Assembly (NCBI RefSeq): GCF_000407545.1
Contig: NZ_ASWH01000002.1
Location: forward strand, 744,001-808,000
Reading direction: 5' to 3'
Source: Enterococcus gilvus ATCC BAA-350
GTDB lineage: Bacteria; Bacillota; Bacilli; Lactobacillales; Enterococcaceae
DNA: 64,000 nucleotides
The position numbers and the translations under genes are program-made. The notes under the pieces are model-generated. The model did not search any database and had not been told where the DNA came from. It saw nothing but the letters and a program-made list of their open reading frames with translations. Positions 6,964 through 15,233 of the stretch are shown one piece after another. Each line of letters opens with the position of its first letter. Positions within the stretch are counted from its first letter, which is position 1.

Positions 6964-8295
6964 ATGCAAGAAATCCTGATTGGCTCCTTAACATTGTTTA
7001 CTCAAACATTGTCTTTTTATTTTGTCTATTTGGCCATATCAAAAAGGAGCCCTTCTCTGCTCTCGTTATTTCTATTTTTCATGAGCATAGTACTTGGAAA
7101 TATATTTTTAGGGTACTTTTTCTTCATACCAGGTACTCTTTGTTTATACTTGTATGGTTATTTTACCCAAAGAGATAAAAATAGAAATCTGCTCTACTTT
7201 TACAGTATTTACTCAATCTTCTCTACGTCATTAGTAGGATATATTTTCGTTAATATTTTTGATCGATTGAATTTGAGTCATTTATTGGCAGGTTTCGTAG
7301 TATTTTTATTTCAAATAATCGTCATTCCAGGACTGTCGTTTGTCTGCAATGTGGTCATGATTCGGCTCATGAGAAATAGCCTACTGTTTTTGGAAAACCA
7401 AATAGAATTATTAAATCAGAAATTTCTACTCCTCATTAACGTACTGCTTTCTGTTTGCTGTGCCATTCAATTTTTAAGTTATTGGATAGAAGTTCATTAT
7501 TTTAATGGTGATAGCCCAATAAGAGAATACCTCATTTTCTTTTTTGCGCTCACCATTATTTTGCTTCTTAGGTATCTAAACGCAAAAACCAAAGAACTTG
7601 ATAACCAACGTATCCAACAACTCAAGGACACGCAATTGGCTGACCTCAGCTCGTATGTTCATCAAATCGAGGCGATTTATGGCGAGCTGCGCAGCTTTCG
7701 ACACGATTACCATAATATGCTGATCAGCTTGAGCGAGAGCATCAAGTCTCAAGATATTTCACTGATTGAGGATACCTATAATAAAATTCTGAATCACGAA
7801 GATCTTGTTATTGATAAAGAACACTATTCTTTGACCAGGTTAAATAACTTGAAGACATTACCTATAAAGGGTGTGATTTCAGCGCATGTCATTCAAGCGT
7901 GGCAGAAAAATATTCCTGTGCGCTTAGAGGTCGAGGATGTTATCGAAAATGAAAGTATTGATATTTTAGATTATGTACGGGTGGTATCTAACTTACTGGA
8001 TAATGCTATTGAGGCTGCTGAAAAAGATGCGCATCCGTTTTTGAACATCGCTTTTTTTAAGAACGATTCTGAGGGGGAGATTCAATTGATCATAGAAAAT
8101 TCCTGCTCGGAAAACTCCTTAAACATCGTAAAAATCTTTCAAAAAGGGTACTCAACAAAAGGAACGAACCGGGGATTGGGATTAGCCACGGTTCAAGCGA
8201 TTTTACAAAACTATCAAAATCTTTCCCTGCAAACGGAATTTCAAGCAGGTGTATTTCGACAAACTTTTGTAATCAGAGAGGTGATTCAACTTTGA
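6964..8295 (+). CDS. agrC: AgrC-like peptide-sensing histidine kinase
   Basis: 443 residues. The N-terminal half has six or seven membrane helices (to about 205), then a helical dimerisation region with the HPK10-type box RSFRHDYHNML (likely phospho-His247) and a GHKL ATPase domain with N box VVSNLLDNAIEAA and G box NRGLGLATV. This is the AgrC/FsrC architecture, in which the membrane part reads the cyclic peptide and the kinase phosphorylates the cognate LytTR regulator. The start lies one base after the agrD stop and the 3' end overlaps the regulator start, so the four genes form one tight operon. Confidence 0.92.
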   Translation: MQEILIGSLTLFTQTLSFYFVYLAISKRSPSLLSLFLFFMSIVLGNIFLGYFFFIPGTLCLYLYGYFTQRDKNRNLLYFYSIYSIFSTSLVGYIFVNIFDRLNLSHLLAGFVVFLFQIIVIPGLSFVCNVVMIRLMRNSLLFLENQIELLNQKFLLLINVLLSVCCAIQFLSYWIEVHYFNGDSPIREYLIFFFALTIILLLRYLNAKTKELDNQRIQQLKDTQLADLSSYVHQIEAIYGELRSFRHDYHNMLISLSESIKSQDISLIEDTYNKILNHEDLVIDKEHYSLTRLNNLKTLPIKGVISAHVIQAWQKNIPVRLEVEDVIENESIDILDYVRVVSNLLDNAIEAAEKDAHPFLNIAFFKNDSEGEIQLIIENSCSENSLNIVKIFQKGYSTKGTNRGLGLATVQAILQNYQNLSLQTEFQAGVFRQTFVIREVIQL

Positions 8296-9035
8296 ATATT
8301 TTTCTATTGGAAGACGACATTCTGCAACAGCAGCGTTTAGAATTAGTGATTCGTGAAATTCTTGCAAAAAATCATTGGATCGCTAAGTCTATTATCGCGA
8401 CCTCTCGGCCAGATTTTTTGCTTGAGAAGGTACGAGAAACTGTTGATCAAAATATTTATTTTTTAGATATTGAATTACATGGTGAGAAAAGAAAAGGATT
8501 GGACGTCGCCAAAGAAATTCGAAAATACGATAAATATGGGATCATTATTTTCATTACGACCCACTCTGAATTTGCGCCGATCACCTATGCTTACAAGGTT
8601 TCCGCCTTTGATTTTATAGACAAAGACAGCTCGATCGATGACATTCAGGAACACATTTTTGAAGGTCTTTCCCATTTGCGATCAATGAACACGACTCAGC
8701 ACGGCGAAGAATTATTTGTCTTTCGTAATCAAAATACCAGTTTTCAAGTTCCTTTTTCCGATATTCTTTATTTTGAAACGACGGAAATTTCTCATAAAGT
8801 CCGACTTATTTGCAAGTCTCGATTGGTCAATTTCTATGCGACCCTAGAAGAAATAAAGAAGCTGGATGATCGTTTTTATAAGGTCCATCGTGCATTTGTT
8901 GTCAATCTAAGCAACATCACGGAGATCAAACGAAACGAAGGCATTATTTATTTTGACAAAAATCATTTTTGCCCCATTTCTAGAAGAAAAATCAAAACCG
9001 TTCTTGAGAAAATGGATACCTCCCGTCTAGGATAA
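8292..9035 (+). CDS. agrA: AgrA-like LytTR response regulator
   Basis: 247 residues. The N-terminal receiver domain has acidic residues Glu7-Asp8-Asp9 and probable phospho-acceptor Asp59 in IYFLDIELHG. The C-terminal LytTR DNA-binding domain is at about 140-245. Translation starts at TTG 8292, overlapping the kinase stop by 4 nt after GAGAGGTG. It should be phosphorylated by the upstream kinase and activate the operon and other targets through LytTR direct repeats. Its target genes are not evident in the window. The transcript ends at a strong terminator. Confidence 0.92.
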   Translation: MNIFLLEDDILQQQRLELVIREILAKNHWIAKSIIATSRPDFLLEKVRETVDQNIYFLDIELHGEKRKGLDVAKEIRKYDKYGIIIFITTHSEFAPITYAYKVSAFDFIDKDSSIDDIQEHIFEGLSHLRSMNTTQHGEELFVFRNQNTSFQVPFSDILYFETTEISHKVRLICKSRLVNFYATLEEIKKLDDRFYKVHRAFVVNLSNITEIKRNEGIIYFDKNHFCPISRRKIKTVLEKMDTSRLG

Positions 9036-9039
9036 TCCA

Positions 9040-9088
9040 AAAGGCAGTAAGACACTTCTTTGAAAGAGTGGTCTTACTGCCTTTCTTT
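9040..9088 (+). terminator. Terminator of the agr-like operon
   Basis: Stem aaaggcagtaagac (9040-9053) with gtcttactgccttt (9071-9084), then ctttg. Perfect 14-bp pairing. Confidence 0.92.
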
Positions 9089-9119
9089 GTATTCCTCTTA
9101 TTACTCACGTAGTTGTCGA

Positions 9120-9719
9120 TCAGCTACGTGTTTTTTTGTTTTGAAAAATATCCATGGTAAGTCCTCTGAGATCTGTTAATCGCAGCAGGTCTCGCAAAGA
9201 TTCGTATTCATCATACAGTTTCTTTTTTTCCGCATTTAATTGATAGGTCGTTAGAATCCCTGATAAAAAAGGGGCATCAAACATTTTAGCAGCGACGGTC
9301 TGGTAACGCGCATCCGTTTGAGTAATGAAGCAATCCTCCTCCTTATAATAATTAATCAACAGAGGCGACGGCCCTTCTATATTGATTTTTCCTGAATAAG
9401 ATGTCTGTTGGGACAACAGCCCGTTTTTCTCTAAAGAGTCTAATTGCTCCTCAATTATTTTCGCAGTTTTTTCAGCATTTCCGATCTTTACAAAAAGATC
9501 ATAAACAGACGTGCCCTCGGCAGCCTCTACGTCTTTCATCGCATGGATTTTCTCCACAGGAATGGTCTCACAGGACTCTTCACTATTTTCCACTTTGTCA
9601 TAGTAATACTCTCGATGTGTTCCCTGAAAAATGATCTTCTTTTGAAGCTGGATGTGCTCTCTACTGATCCCTGCCCCCAGCATGCGATCCAGTGCACTCT
9701 TTTCAAAATCTTCAGTCAT
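9120..9719 (-). CDS. Hypothetical protein, 199 aa
   Basis: A soluble, charged protein with no signal peptide or membrane helix. It is mixed alpha/beta, with likely helices at about 70-100 (YDLFVKIGNAEKTAKIIEEQLDSLEKNG) and in the last 45 residues (LNAEKKKLYDEYESLRDLLRL). I do not recognise a family. A good ribosome site (AAAGGGG) precedes ATG 9719. It runs opposite to the agr-like operon and ends only about 35 bp beyond that operon's terminator. Confidence 0.6.
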   Translation of the reverse strand: MTEDFEKSALDRMLGAGISREHIQLQKKIIFQGTHREYYYDKVENSEESCETIPVEKIHAMKDVEAAEGTSVYDLFVKIGNAEKTAKIIEEQLDSLEKNGLLSQQTSYSGKINIEGPSPLLINYYKEEDCFITQTDARYQTVAAKMFDAPFLSGILTTYQLNAEKKKLYDEYESLRDLLRLTDLRGLTMDIFQNKKTRS

Positions 9720-9870
9720 TGTAAGCCCCTTTCAACCTTCTTCCTGGCATTCTTCTCTTTGATCCTTGACGAAAAAGACGATACCCTCACAACCGTTAGT
9801 CCTCTCGGGTGCATAGTTGGTGACTACTCTATTTAAAAAAAACTGATTATGCGCTATTAGAAGGAGTCAG

Positions 9871-10296
9871 CTATACGACTTTTTGTTTTTCCAATTCTAA
9901 ATAGAAGAGAGTTTCCGTCATCTTCTTTGAATAGACTCTTCGTACTTTTCTAGGAACGAACTGATGAATGTCCTCTTCGCTGTACCCGATCTGCAATTTG
10001 GTTTCATTCATAATGATCGGGCGTTTTAACAAGCTCGGATTTTCTTCAATTACAGCAACCAATTCATTGAAGGATAACTCGTTAAAATCAAAAGAAAATT
10101 TTTGATAAACCTTCGAACGTGTCGCGATAATCTCATCTGTTCCGGTTTCCGTTAATGAAAGAATTTCTTTCAGCTCTCTTTTCGTAAGTGGTTCAGAAAT
10201 GATATTTCTTTCCTCAAAATCCAATCCTTGTTTTTCTAACCATGCCTTCGCTTTTCTGCATGAATTGCAACTGGCTGACCCATATAATTTAATCAT
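9871..10296 (-). CDS. Spx/MgsR family regulator (ArsC-like fold)
   Basis: 141 residues. The N-terminus IKLYGSASCNSCRKAKAWLE carries the CxxC redox pair (Cys10, Cys13) of Spx-type thioredoxin-fold regulators. The later LLKRPIIMNETKLQIGYSEEDI is the conserved Arg-Pro-Ile region. Spx proteins bind the RNA polymerase alpha C-terminal domain and redirect transcription under disulfide stress. Enterococci and lactobacilli carry several paralogues, and this may be an accessory one rather than the main Spx. It is monocistronic with an AAAGGTGAG ribosome site. Confidence 0.82.
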   Translation of the reverse strand: MIKLYGSASCNSCRKAKAWLEKQGLDFEERNIISEPLTKRELKEILSLTETGTDEIIATRSKVYQKFSFDFNELSFNELVAVIEENPSLLKRPIIMNETKLQIGYSEEDIHQFVPRKVRRVYSKKMTETLFYLELEKQKVV

Positions 10297-10914
10297 ATTT
10301 AACTCACCTTTCTAAAAAAAAATCATTTTTTAAATACGCCTGTTATCTACACCTATTACGATACAGCACCGATTCGCCGTTGTTAACCTAATTCTAAAAA
10401 GCTCCCTTAAATCCGCTGCTTGTTTTAGACTAAAAATCGTCATTTTATAACTAATTTCGAACTAGATTAACGACCGTAAAACCCTTATATCAATAAATTT
10501 ACTCCAATTTCAATAACAGAGGGAAATTATCAGCTGTGAAATGACTCAATTATTTCCACGCGAAGTAAAAATATGATTATTTGACAATAAGTATCATTTA
10601 TCATTACAAAAACAGATGATATTATTGTTTGCATCCATCATAAAAACCGAATTATATCACTATTGGATGATTTATCCATTTGTCCATTAGTATGTTTCCA
10701 ATTTTCAGATTATTACTATTCTGAGCCGGCTTATTGACTAAAGAACTCGATCATTCGCCACTTCTAGCGGCCAGTATCAAACCAAAACCCAGACGGTGAA
10801 CCTGAGTAGTTGCATCATTGGCGTGTGGGTATCATAAGAAGTCTTTGATTTATTTCGGTAACCTGATAAAATATTCTTTGTGTAGGAATCTATTGGAACA
10901 GGAGGAAGCACTCA
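10297..10914. other. 618-bp non-coding gap between divergent spx-like and marR genes
   Basis: AT-rich, with no ORF that has a credible ribosome site. TTGACA at 10581-10586 could be a -35 box, but its -10 region (ttacaa, 10604-10609) is weak. A better candidate for the marR gene is ttgatt (10845-10850) with taaaat (10866-10871). The block 10725-10850 is more GC-rich than its surroundings and could encode an RNA, but I see no conserved fold. Confidence 0.4.
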
Positions 10915-11385
10915 ATGGATGAAAAAGAATTAAACATAACCGTTACCCATAAGTATTTCGAATTGAGCAGCTTATTCATGCAATTTTTCCGTGAAAATTC
11001 TCGCGGCCCCTTCAAATTTGAAAATCGCAATCGTGGTCAGGGGCAAATACTGAGCATCGTCCGGGAACACGGAAGTATCTCTCAAAAAGAGCTGGTACAG
11101 CGGCTGGATATGCGCCCGCAATCAGCCTCCGAGATGATCCGCAAGCTTGAAAAGAAAGAATACATTACGCGCGAGAGATCGCAAGAAGATAAACGGGTGA
11201 TGACTATTCATTTGACTGCACGCGGAAAAATTGCCGCGCAGCAGAGCGACGATTTTCAACCGGTAGTACTTGACGTTCTAACCCCTGAAGAAAAGGAGCA
11301 ATTTGATCATATCTTGACTAAGCTGATCCACGAATTGGAACCGCAGGTCAAGCACAAACCCCGGAATCGTTTCGGGCGTCCGTGA
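10915..11385 (+). CDS. MarR family transcriptional regulator
   Basis: 156 residues with the MarR winged helix: GQILSIVREHGSISQKELVQRL, the recognition helix in RPQSASEMIRKLEKKEYI, and the wing RSQEDKRVMTIHLTARGK. ATG 10915 follows AGGAGGAAG. MarR dimers usually repress a neighbouring efflux or stress gene, but none is co-directional here, so the target may lie elsewhere. The gene ends in a strong terminator that also faces the opposing glycosyltransferase operon. Confidence 0.88.
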   Translation: MDEKELNITVTHKYFELSSLFMQFFRENSRGPFKFENRNRGQGQILSIVREHGSISQKELVQRLDMRPQSASEMIRKLEKKEYITRERSQEDKRVMTIHLTARGKIAAQQSDDFQPVVLDVLTPEEKEQFDHILTKLIHELEPQVKHKPRNRFGRP

Positions 11386-11416
11386 CGTGTTTCTTCTATA
11401 CTATAGAATTATTTTT

Positions 11417-11471
11417 AAGCAGAAAAAAGACGTATTTCGTGATTGAAATACGTCCGTCTGCTTATTTTTTT
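11417..11471. terminator. Bidirectional terminator between marR and the GT8 operon
   Basis: Nested stems aagcaga/tctgctt (11417-11423, 11457-11463) and gacgtatttc/gaaatacgtc (11429-11438, 11445-11454), flanked by T-rich runs. The left arm side lies beyond, and the right arm overlaps, the last codons of the 57-residue minus-strand peptide gene. Confidence 0.85.
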
Positions 11472-11635
11472 CGGTTTCTTATTTTCTTTGTTAAAAAACC
11501 AATAACAAAGACAGATAAAATTTTGACCATCAATGATTTTACCGCGCTGTCCTGTTGCTTGCTTTGATTTTTTCCTGATTGTTTGTGATGTAAATGATTT
11601 TTTTGTTGGCCGCCGTGTCTTAATAGATTTTTCAT
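11462..11635 (-). CDS. Uncatalogued 57-aa membrane peptide downstream of two GT8 genes
   Basis: ATG at 11635 is preceded by AGGAGGAATTTAGAAT, a near-perfect ribosome site 9 nt away, starting just after the stop of the upstream glycosyltransferase (11655). The product has a Gln/His/Lys-rich polar first half (GGQQKNHLHHKQSGKNQSKQ), a single hydrophobic helix VKILSVFVIGFLT and a basic tail KKIRNRKK. The basic tail after the helix suggests its C-terminus faces the cytoplasm. I know no family for it. Position and ribosome site make it likely to be the third gene of the operon. Confidence 0.7.
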   Translation of the reverse strand: MKNLLRHGGQQKNHLHHKQSGKNQSKQQDSAVKSLMVKILSVFVIGFLTKKIRNRKK

Positions 11636-11654
11636 ATTCTAAATTCCTCCTATT

Positions 11655-12542
11655 TTATCCTAATTTTCTTGTCGGTGGTCGTTTCGTTGGCGTCGTTTCT
11701 GTCTCAATTGCGTCTTCAAAAGCGGTCAAATCTTCGTACTCTTCATAATATTTTTTCAACGAAGAGGTGAACTCTGGGTCCCACGGTTTTACATGGCCCG
11801 AGTAATGGATAATTTTTGGGTCTCGCCGTGCTTGAAAATATTCTTTTTCGCCTTCTGGGTATGGATGCTCCACTTCACGTTTCATAATATAGCTTTGGGC
11901 ATTCCATTTAGGATGCAGTTGCAGCCATTGGTCATGTAAAATGGCATTCAACGCGTCTTGATCATGAAATTTAAGCTTTTCAGGATTGTCATGGATAAAG
12001 CGCAACACACGCTTCGTTACATTCTGGCTCAGCCATTTTTCCACGTTGATCAGCATAAAGCCTGAATTGAAGTACGTTGTCGATCCACAAGCGATGTCCA
12101 TTTTTTCGAGACGATTATGGAAGCCTGCGTCCTCAACAGCAGCTAGCGTGTATGCGCCAAGATCAATCTCCCAAAGCTCTGAAATATCCGCCAACGCAAT
12201 CATGTCACAATCCAAATAAAGAATTTTCTCTACATTTTTATCTTTAAAAAGTTCAGGGATCGCGATTCGATAATACGCCGTTTCAGGGATTCGATCACTT
12301 TCTACAGCATCCGAAAAATAATTCTTATCGATCGTTAGGAAATGCAATTTTTCGCCGTACTCCTTAAGCGTTTCTCGCATCAATCGTTTATTTCCGATAC
12401 TGATCTTATCATCGATCACATAAAAATCGATCATTGATATCGGTTGTTCCGTGTTCTCTAAAATGGAAACAAATAGTGCCGAAACGTGCTCCGCAAAACC
12501 GTCATTACTGCTTGAAACCACTGTCATTTTTTCATTTTTCAT
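11655..12542 (-). CDS. Glycosyltransferase family 8 protein, second of pair
   Basis: 295 residues from ATG 12542. GT8 hallmarks are the N-terminal strand MTVVSSSNDGFAEHVSALFVSIL, the nucleotide-sugar/Mn2+-binding DxD in KILYLDCDMIAL, FNSGFMLINVEKW, FHDQDALNAIL and the terminal IIHYSGHVKPW. GT8 enzymes transfer glucose or galactose from UDP-sugars with retention. The start codon overlaps the stop of the preceding paralogue (ATGA), so the two are translated together. The last 25 residues are Thr/Pro/Arg-rich. The acceptor could be a wall polymer, lipid or surface protein. Confidence 0.9.
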   Translation of the reverse strand: MKNEKMTVVSSSNDGFAEHVSALFVSILENTEQPISMIDFYVIDDKISIGNKRLMRETLKEYGEKLHFLTIDKNYFSDAVESDRIPETAYYRIAIPELFKDKNVEKILYLDCDMIALADISELWEIDLGAYTLAAVEDAGFHNRLEKMDIACGSTTYFNSGFMLINVEKWLSQNVTKRVLRFIHDNPEKLKFHDQDALNAILHDQWLQLHPKWNAQSYIMKREVEHPYPEGEKEYFQARRDPKIIHYSGHVKPWDPEFTSSLKKYYEEYEDLTAFEDAIETETTPTKRPPTRKLG

Positions 12543-13393
12543 TTTACATTCACCGTCTTCATAAAGATACTTTCGTTTAGCAGTTCCATATATTTCTCTT
12601 GGAAAGGATGGTCTTCTAACGTATTCCAAGGCTTGTCGTGTCCTGTAAAATGGATAATCGCCGGATTCTTCCGTCCTTCCTTGTATGCTTTTTTATAGGC
12701 TTCAGTCGGTGCTGGATGTTTGTCCGAAACCAATGACGCCTGCATATTCCAACGAGGATGGAACGGATGCCACTGCTCATACAACACCGCATTCAAGGCA
12801 TCTTGATCATGATAAATGATTTTATCCCCGTGCTTTTTCAAGTAACTGATCGTTTTCTCTGTAATTTCTTGCTGGTTCCATCGATCAATATCGATCACCA
12901 TCACGCCGGAGTTAAAATAGTAGTCTTCTGAATCTACGCCGAGTCGCTCTAGTGCCTTCGTTTGGCCTGGATCAATGATCGCTCCGATCGTTTTTCCTTC
13001 TAGATCCTGTTGATAAAGTTTTTGGATATCATCCAAAATAAGCGTATCTGCATCGATATACAAAATTTTCTCATATTGTTTTTTTGCCAAAATCTTTGGC
13101 ATCGAGATTCTAAAATAAGCGGTCGTCGTAATATGATCACTCACTAAAAAGTCTTCATACACACTTTCATCAACCTTCACAAATTGAATAACAGCGGCAT
13201 TTGAATGATTACGCGTCGTCTGGATCAATTTTTCTTTACTTGCGACTGAAAGATCGTCGTCGATAATAACGAAGCGAATGGGTGTATTCCTCGACGTTTG
13301 TTTCAGTAAAGTTGAGATCATTACACTAAGATAAGGAGCATAATTTTCATCAGCTGCTGTGACTACAGGGATTTCCTCAATTTTTGAGAACAT
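12539..13393 (-). CDS. Glycosyltransferase family 8 protein, first of pair
   Basis: 284 residues from ATG 13393, which follows GGAGTGAAGG; longer upstream starts have no ribosome site. It has the same domain as its downstream neighbour: PVVTAADENYAPYLSVMIST, DxD in KILYIDADTLIL, FNSGVMVIDIDRW, YHDQDALNAVLY and IIHFTGHDKPW. The two proteins are paralogues that diverged after a tandem duplication and probably add successive sugars to one acceptor. Upstream is an AT-rich 302-bp gap (13394-13695) shared with the divergent hydrolase gene, in which I see no clear operator. Confidence 0.9.
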   Translation of the reverse strand: MFSKIEEIPVVTAADENYAPYLSVMISTLLKQTSRNTPIRFVIIDDDLSVASKEKLIQTTRNHSNAAVIQFVKVDESVYEDFLVSDHITTTAYFRISMPKILAKKQYEKILYIDADTLILDDIQKLYQQDLEGKTIGAIIDPGQTKALERLGVDSEDYYFNSGVMVIDIDRWNQQEITEKTISYLKKHGDKIIYHDQDALNAVLYEQWHPFHPRWNMQASLVSDKHPAPTEAYKKAYKEGRKNPAIIHFTGHDKPWNTLEDHPFQEKYMELLNESIFMKTVNVK

Positions 13394-13695
13394 AGAACCT
13401 TCACTCCTATCTGAATTTTTCGTAGCTATTAATAACATTCCTCTACAAAATCCAGAGTAGCCCCCTCCGAACAATTAAGCAAAATTACTGCCTTGACACC
13501 TCTTCCATTTACTCAAAAAACAGACTAAAAGTGCCCGTATTTGGCTGTTTTGTATTAATTATTAATTTTTCCTAAAGTTTTTATTTATTTCATTGTAATT
13601 TAATTGAATATTATTCACATGAGCGTTTAATTGTTCATTTTCTCTTTATTAGACTACCCTTAAGATAGATAAAGCACAAAAAAGGACGGATATAG

Positions 13696-14508
13696 ATGAA
13701 ATTAGTTGCAGTAGATCTTGACGGCACCTTGCTAAATAGAGACGGTCTTGTCACTGAAGCGAACGCCTCCGCACTAAAGAAATTTGACGAACAAGGCGGA
13801 GTCATCGCGTTAGCTACGGGACGCTCGATACACTCCGCAAAAGAAGTGTTCGCCCACTTGGGGATACAAGGATATACTTTGGCTTCGAATGGTGCCTATG
13901 TGGCACGCTTTGAAGATGGCGAAATCGCCGATGTTCTGAAAAACTATACCATTGATTCTGATACAGTGAAAACTGTCCTCACACTTGCGATGAAAGCGGA
14001 AGTGACGGTCGTAGCCAGCAGAGCGACCCAAGACGACCGCATGTCCTTTGCACAGGATAAAAATGAAAAGAACAGCCCCTACTATGCACAATTCAATTTG
14101 AAAGAATCAAAAGTTGAGGATTTATGGAAGGAAATCGAGGAAAATGAGATCCGTTATTTCAAATTGGCTTTTACAGATAAAGACACACGTAAGCTGGTCA
14201 AACTCCGTGCGCAATTAGAAAAGCACGAGATCAATAGTTCTTATTCTGATACCTACTGGCTCGAAGTGATGGCAGATGGTGTCAATAAGGGTGCCGCACT
14301 GAACTTTTTAGCTGCGCACCTAGACATTGAAGCAAAGGATATTCTGGCGATCGGTGATCAAGAGAATGATCTGGAGATGTTGAAAATGAGCGGAACCAGC
14401 GTGGCGATGGCTAACGCAGCCCCTGCTGTAAAAAAAATAGTCCACAAGATGACTCGCTCTAACGATCAGTCCGGTGTCGCGTTTGCATTAAAGGATTACC
14501 TTGACTAA
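13696..14508 (+). CDS. Cof-type HAD-IIB phosphatase
   Basis: 270 residues with all HAD motifs: VDLDGTLLN (nucleophile Asp8, acid Asp10), ATGRS in motif II, a Lys in the GAALNFLAAHL region (motif III) and IGDQENDLEML (motif IV). The Cof/IIB cap lies between motifs II and III. These cytoplasmic enzymes dephosphorylate sugar phosphates, flavin or nucleotide metabolites. The substrate cannot be told from sequence. ATG 13696 follows AAAGGACGG. Monocistronic. Confidence 0.88.
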   Translation: MKLVAVDLDGTLLNRDGLVTEANASALKKFDEQGGVIALATGRSIHSAKEVFAHLGIQGYTLASNGAYVARFEDGEIADVLKNYTIDSDTVKTVLTLAMKAEVTVVASRATQDDRMSFAQDKNEKNSPYYAQFNLKESKVEDLWKEIEENEIRYFKLAFTDKDTRKLVKLRAQLEKHEINSSYSDTYWLEVMADGVNKGAALNFLAAHLDIEAKDILAIGDQENDLEMLKMSGTSVAMANAAPAVKKIVHKMTRSNDQSGVAFALKDYLD

Positions 14509-14523
14509 CCCTCCCACTACACA

Positions 14524-14562
14524 AATAAAGAGGCTGCCGAAATCGGCAGCCTCTTTATTCAT
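14524..14562. terminator. Bidirectional terminator
   Basis: 17-bp perfect stem (14524-14540 with 14543-14559). Its right arm includes the stop codon of the opposing carbonic anhydrase gene. Confidence 0.92.
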
Positions 14563-15196
14563 TGTAGCTCAACACTTTACGACCATTTAATGATTGACAC
14601 GTGCGGTTGTTTCTTCCGTGGATCGTCATGAAGCGCAGGATCTGTTCTGCGGAGACTTCCATAGTGGTCTGCATCACATACCACTCGATGCCTTCAGTCA
14701 ATGGCGGTGTGGTTAATGAGCCGATATAGTGATAATAGCTTTTATTTTCAGGAATCAATCCGTCTGCAGAAAATTCGCCGAAGCATTGCTGCTTGTCGTA
14801 TTGATCCAATACATGTTCAAAATCTGGGTTGTGCTCTCCAACTTGGTAAAAAACACCCAAAACTGCTGTTTGACCGTTAGGCGATTGGAAGAGAAAATGA
14901 CCTTCCAATGGAAAAATCTCGCCATTTAAGCGATGTTCTGAATCCGCGTGAAAATGCACTTGGACAAAATCAAACCTGCGATGGTTGATGAGCGCCTGCC
15001 CCGCACCTAAAAGCTGCAGGTTTTGTCCATTATTAAAAAAAGTGGCGGTCGTATCAGAAAAGTTCACTTGCACTGGGGCAAGCGCCTCGTAGGTTTCAGT
15101 CATGCTCGTTTGGATGTCGATCGGTGATTGGGTCTGACCGCCTTGCGGATGCCAATCTCCCTGGTGGCAATAATCAATTAAAAATTCTGCTTTCAT
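14555..15196 (-). CDS. Alpha-class carbonic anhydrase without signal peptide
   Basis: 213 residues from ATG 15196 (GAGG 7 nt upstream). Alpha-CA motifs include WHPQGGQTQSPIDIQ, the zinc ligands in VHFHADSEH (two His) and EGHFLF (third His), and the SLTTPPLTEGIEWYVM loop. The enzyme interconverts CO2 and bicarbonate. Bacterial alpha-CAs are usually exported, but no signal peptide precedes the catalytic domain here, so it appears cytoplasmic. It is followed, in the same direction, by nothing, and preceded by a lipase-like gene 37 bp upstream in the same orientation, so the two may be co-transcribed. Confidence 0.9.
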   Translation of the reverse strand: MKAEFLIDYCHQGDWHPQGGQTQSPIDIQTSMTETYEALAPVQVNFSDTTATFFNNGQNLQLLGAGQALINHRRFDFVQVHFHADSEHRLNGEIFPLEGHFLFQSPNGQTAVLGVFYQVGEHNPDFEHVLDQYDKQQCFGEFSADGLIPENKSYYHYIGSLTTPPLTEGIEWYVMQTTMEVSAEQILRFMTIHGRNNRTCQSLNGRKVLSYNE

Positions 15197-15233
15197 AGGA
15201 TACCTCAATTACCTTAAAATTTTTACAATAATA

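Noticed and set aside
10578..10610. Fur-box-like AT-rich sequence near TTGACA 10581
   Set aside because: Agreement with the 7-1-7 consensus is poor and no iron-related gene is adjacent.
11382..11748. Two plus-strand ORFs downstream of marR
   Set aside because: They run across the marR terminator or opposite the 57-residue peptide gene, have no ribosome sites and read as antisense shadows.
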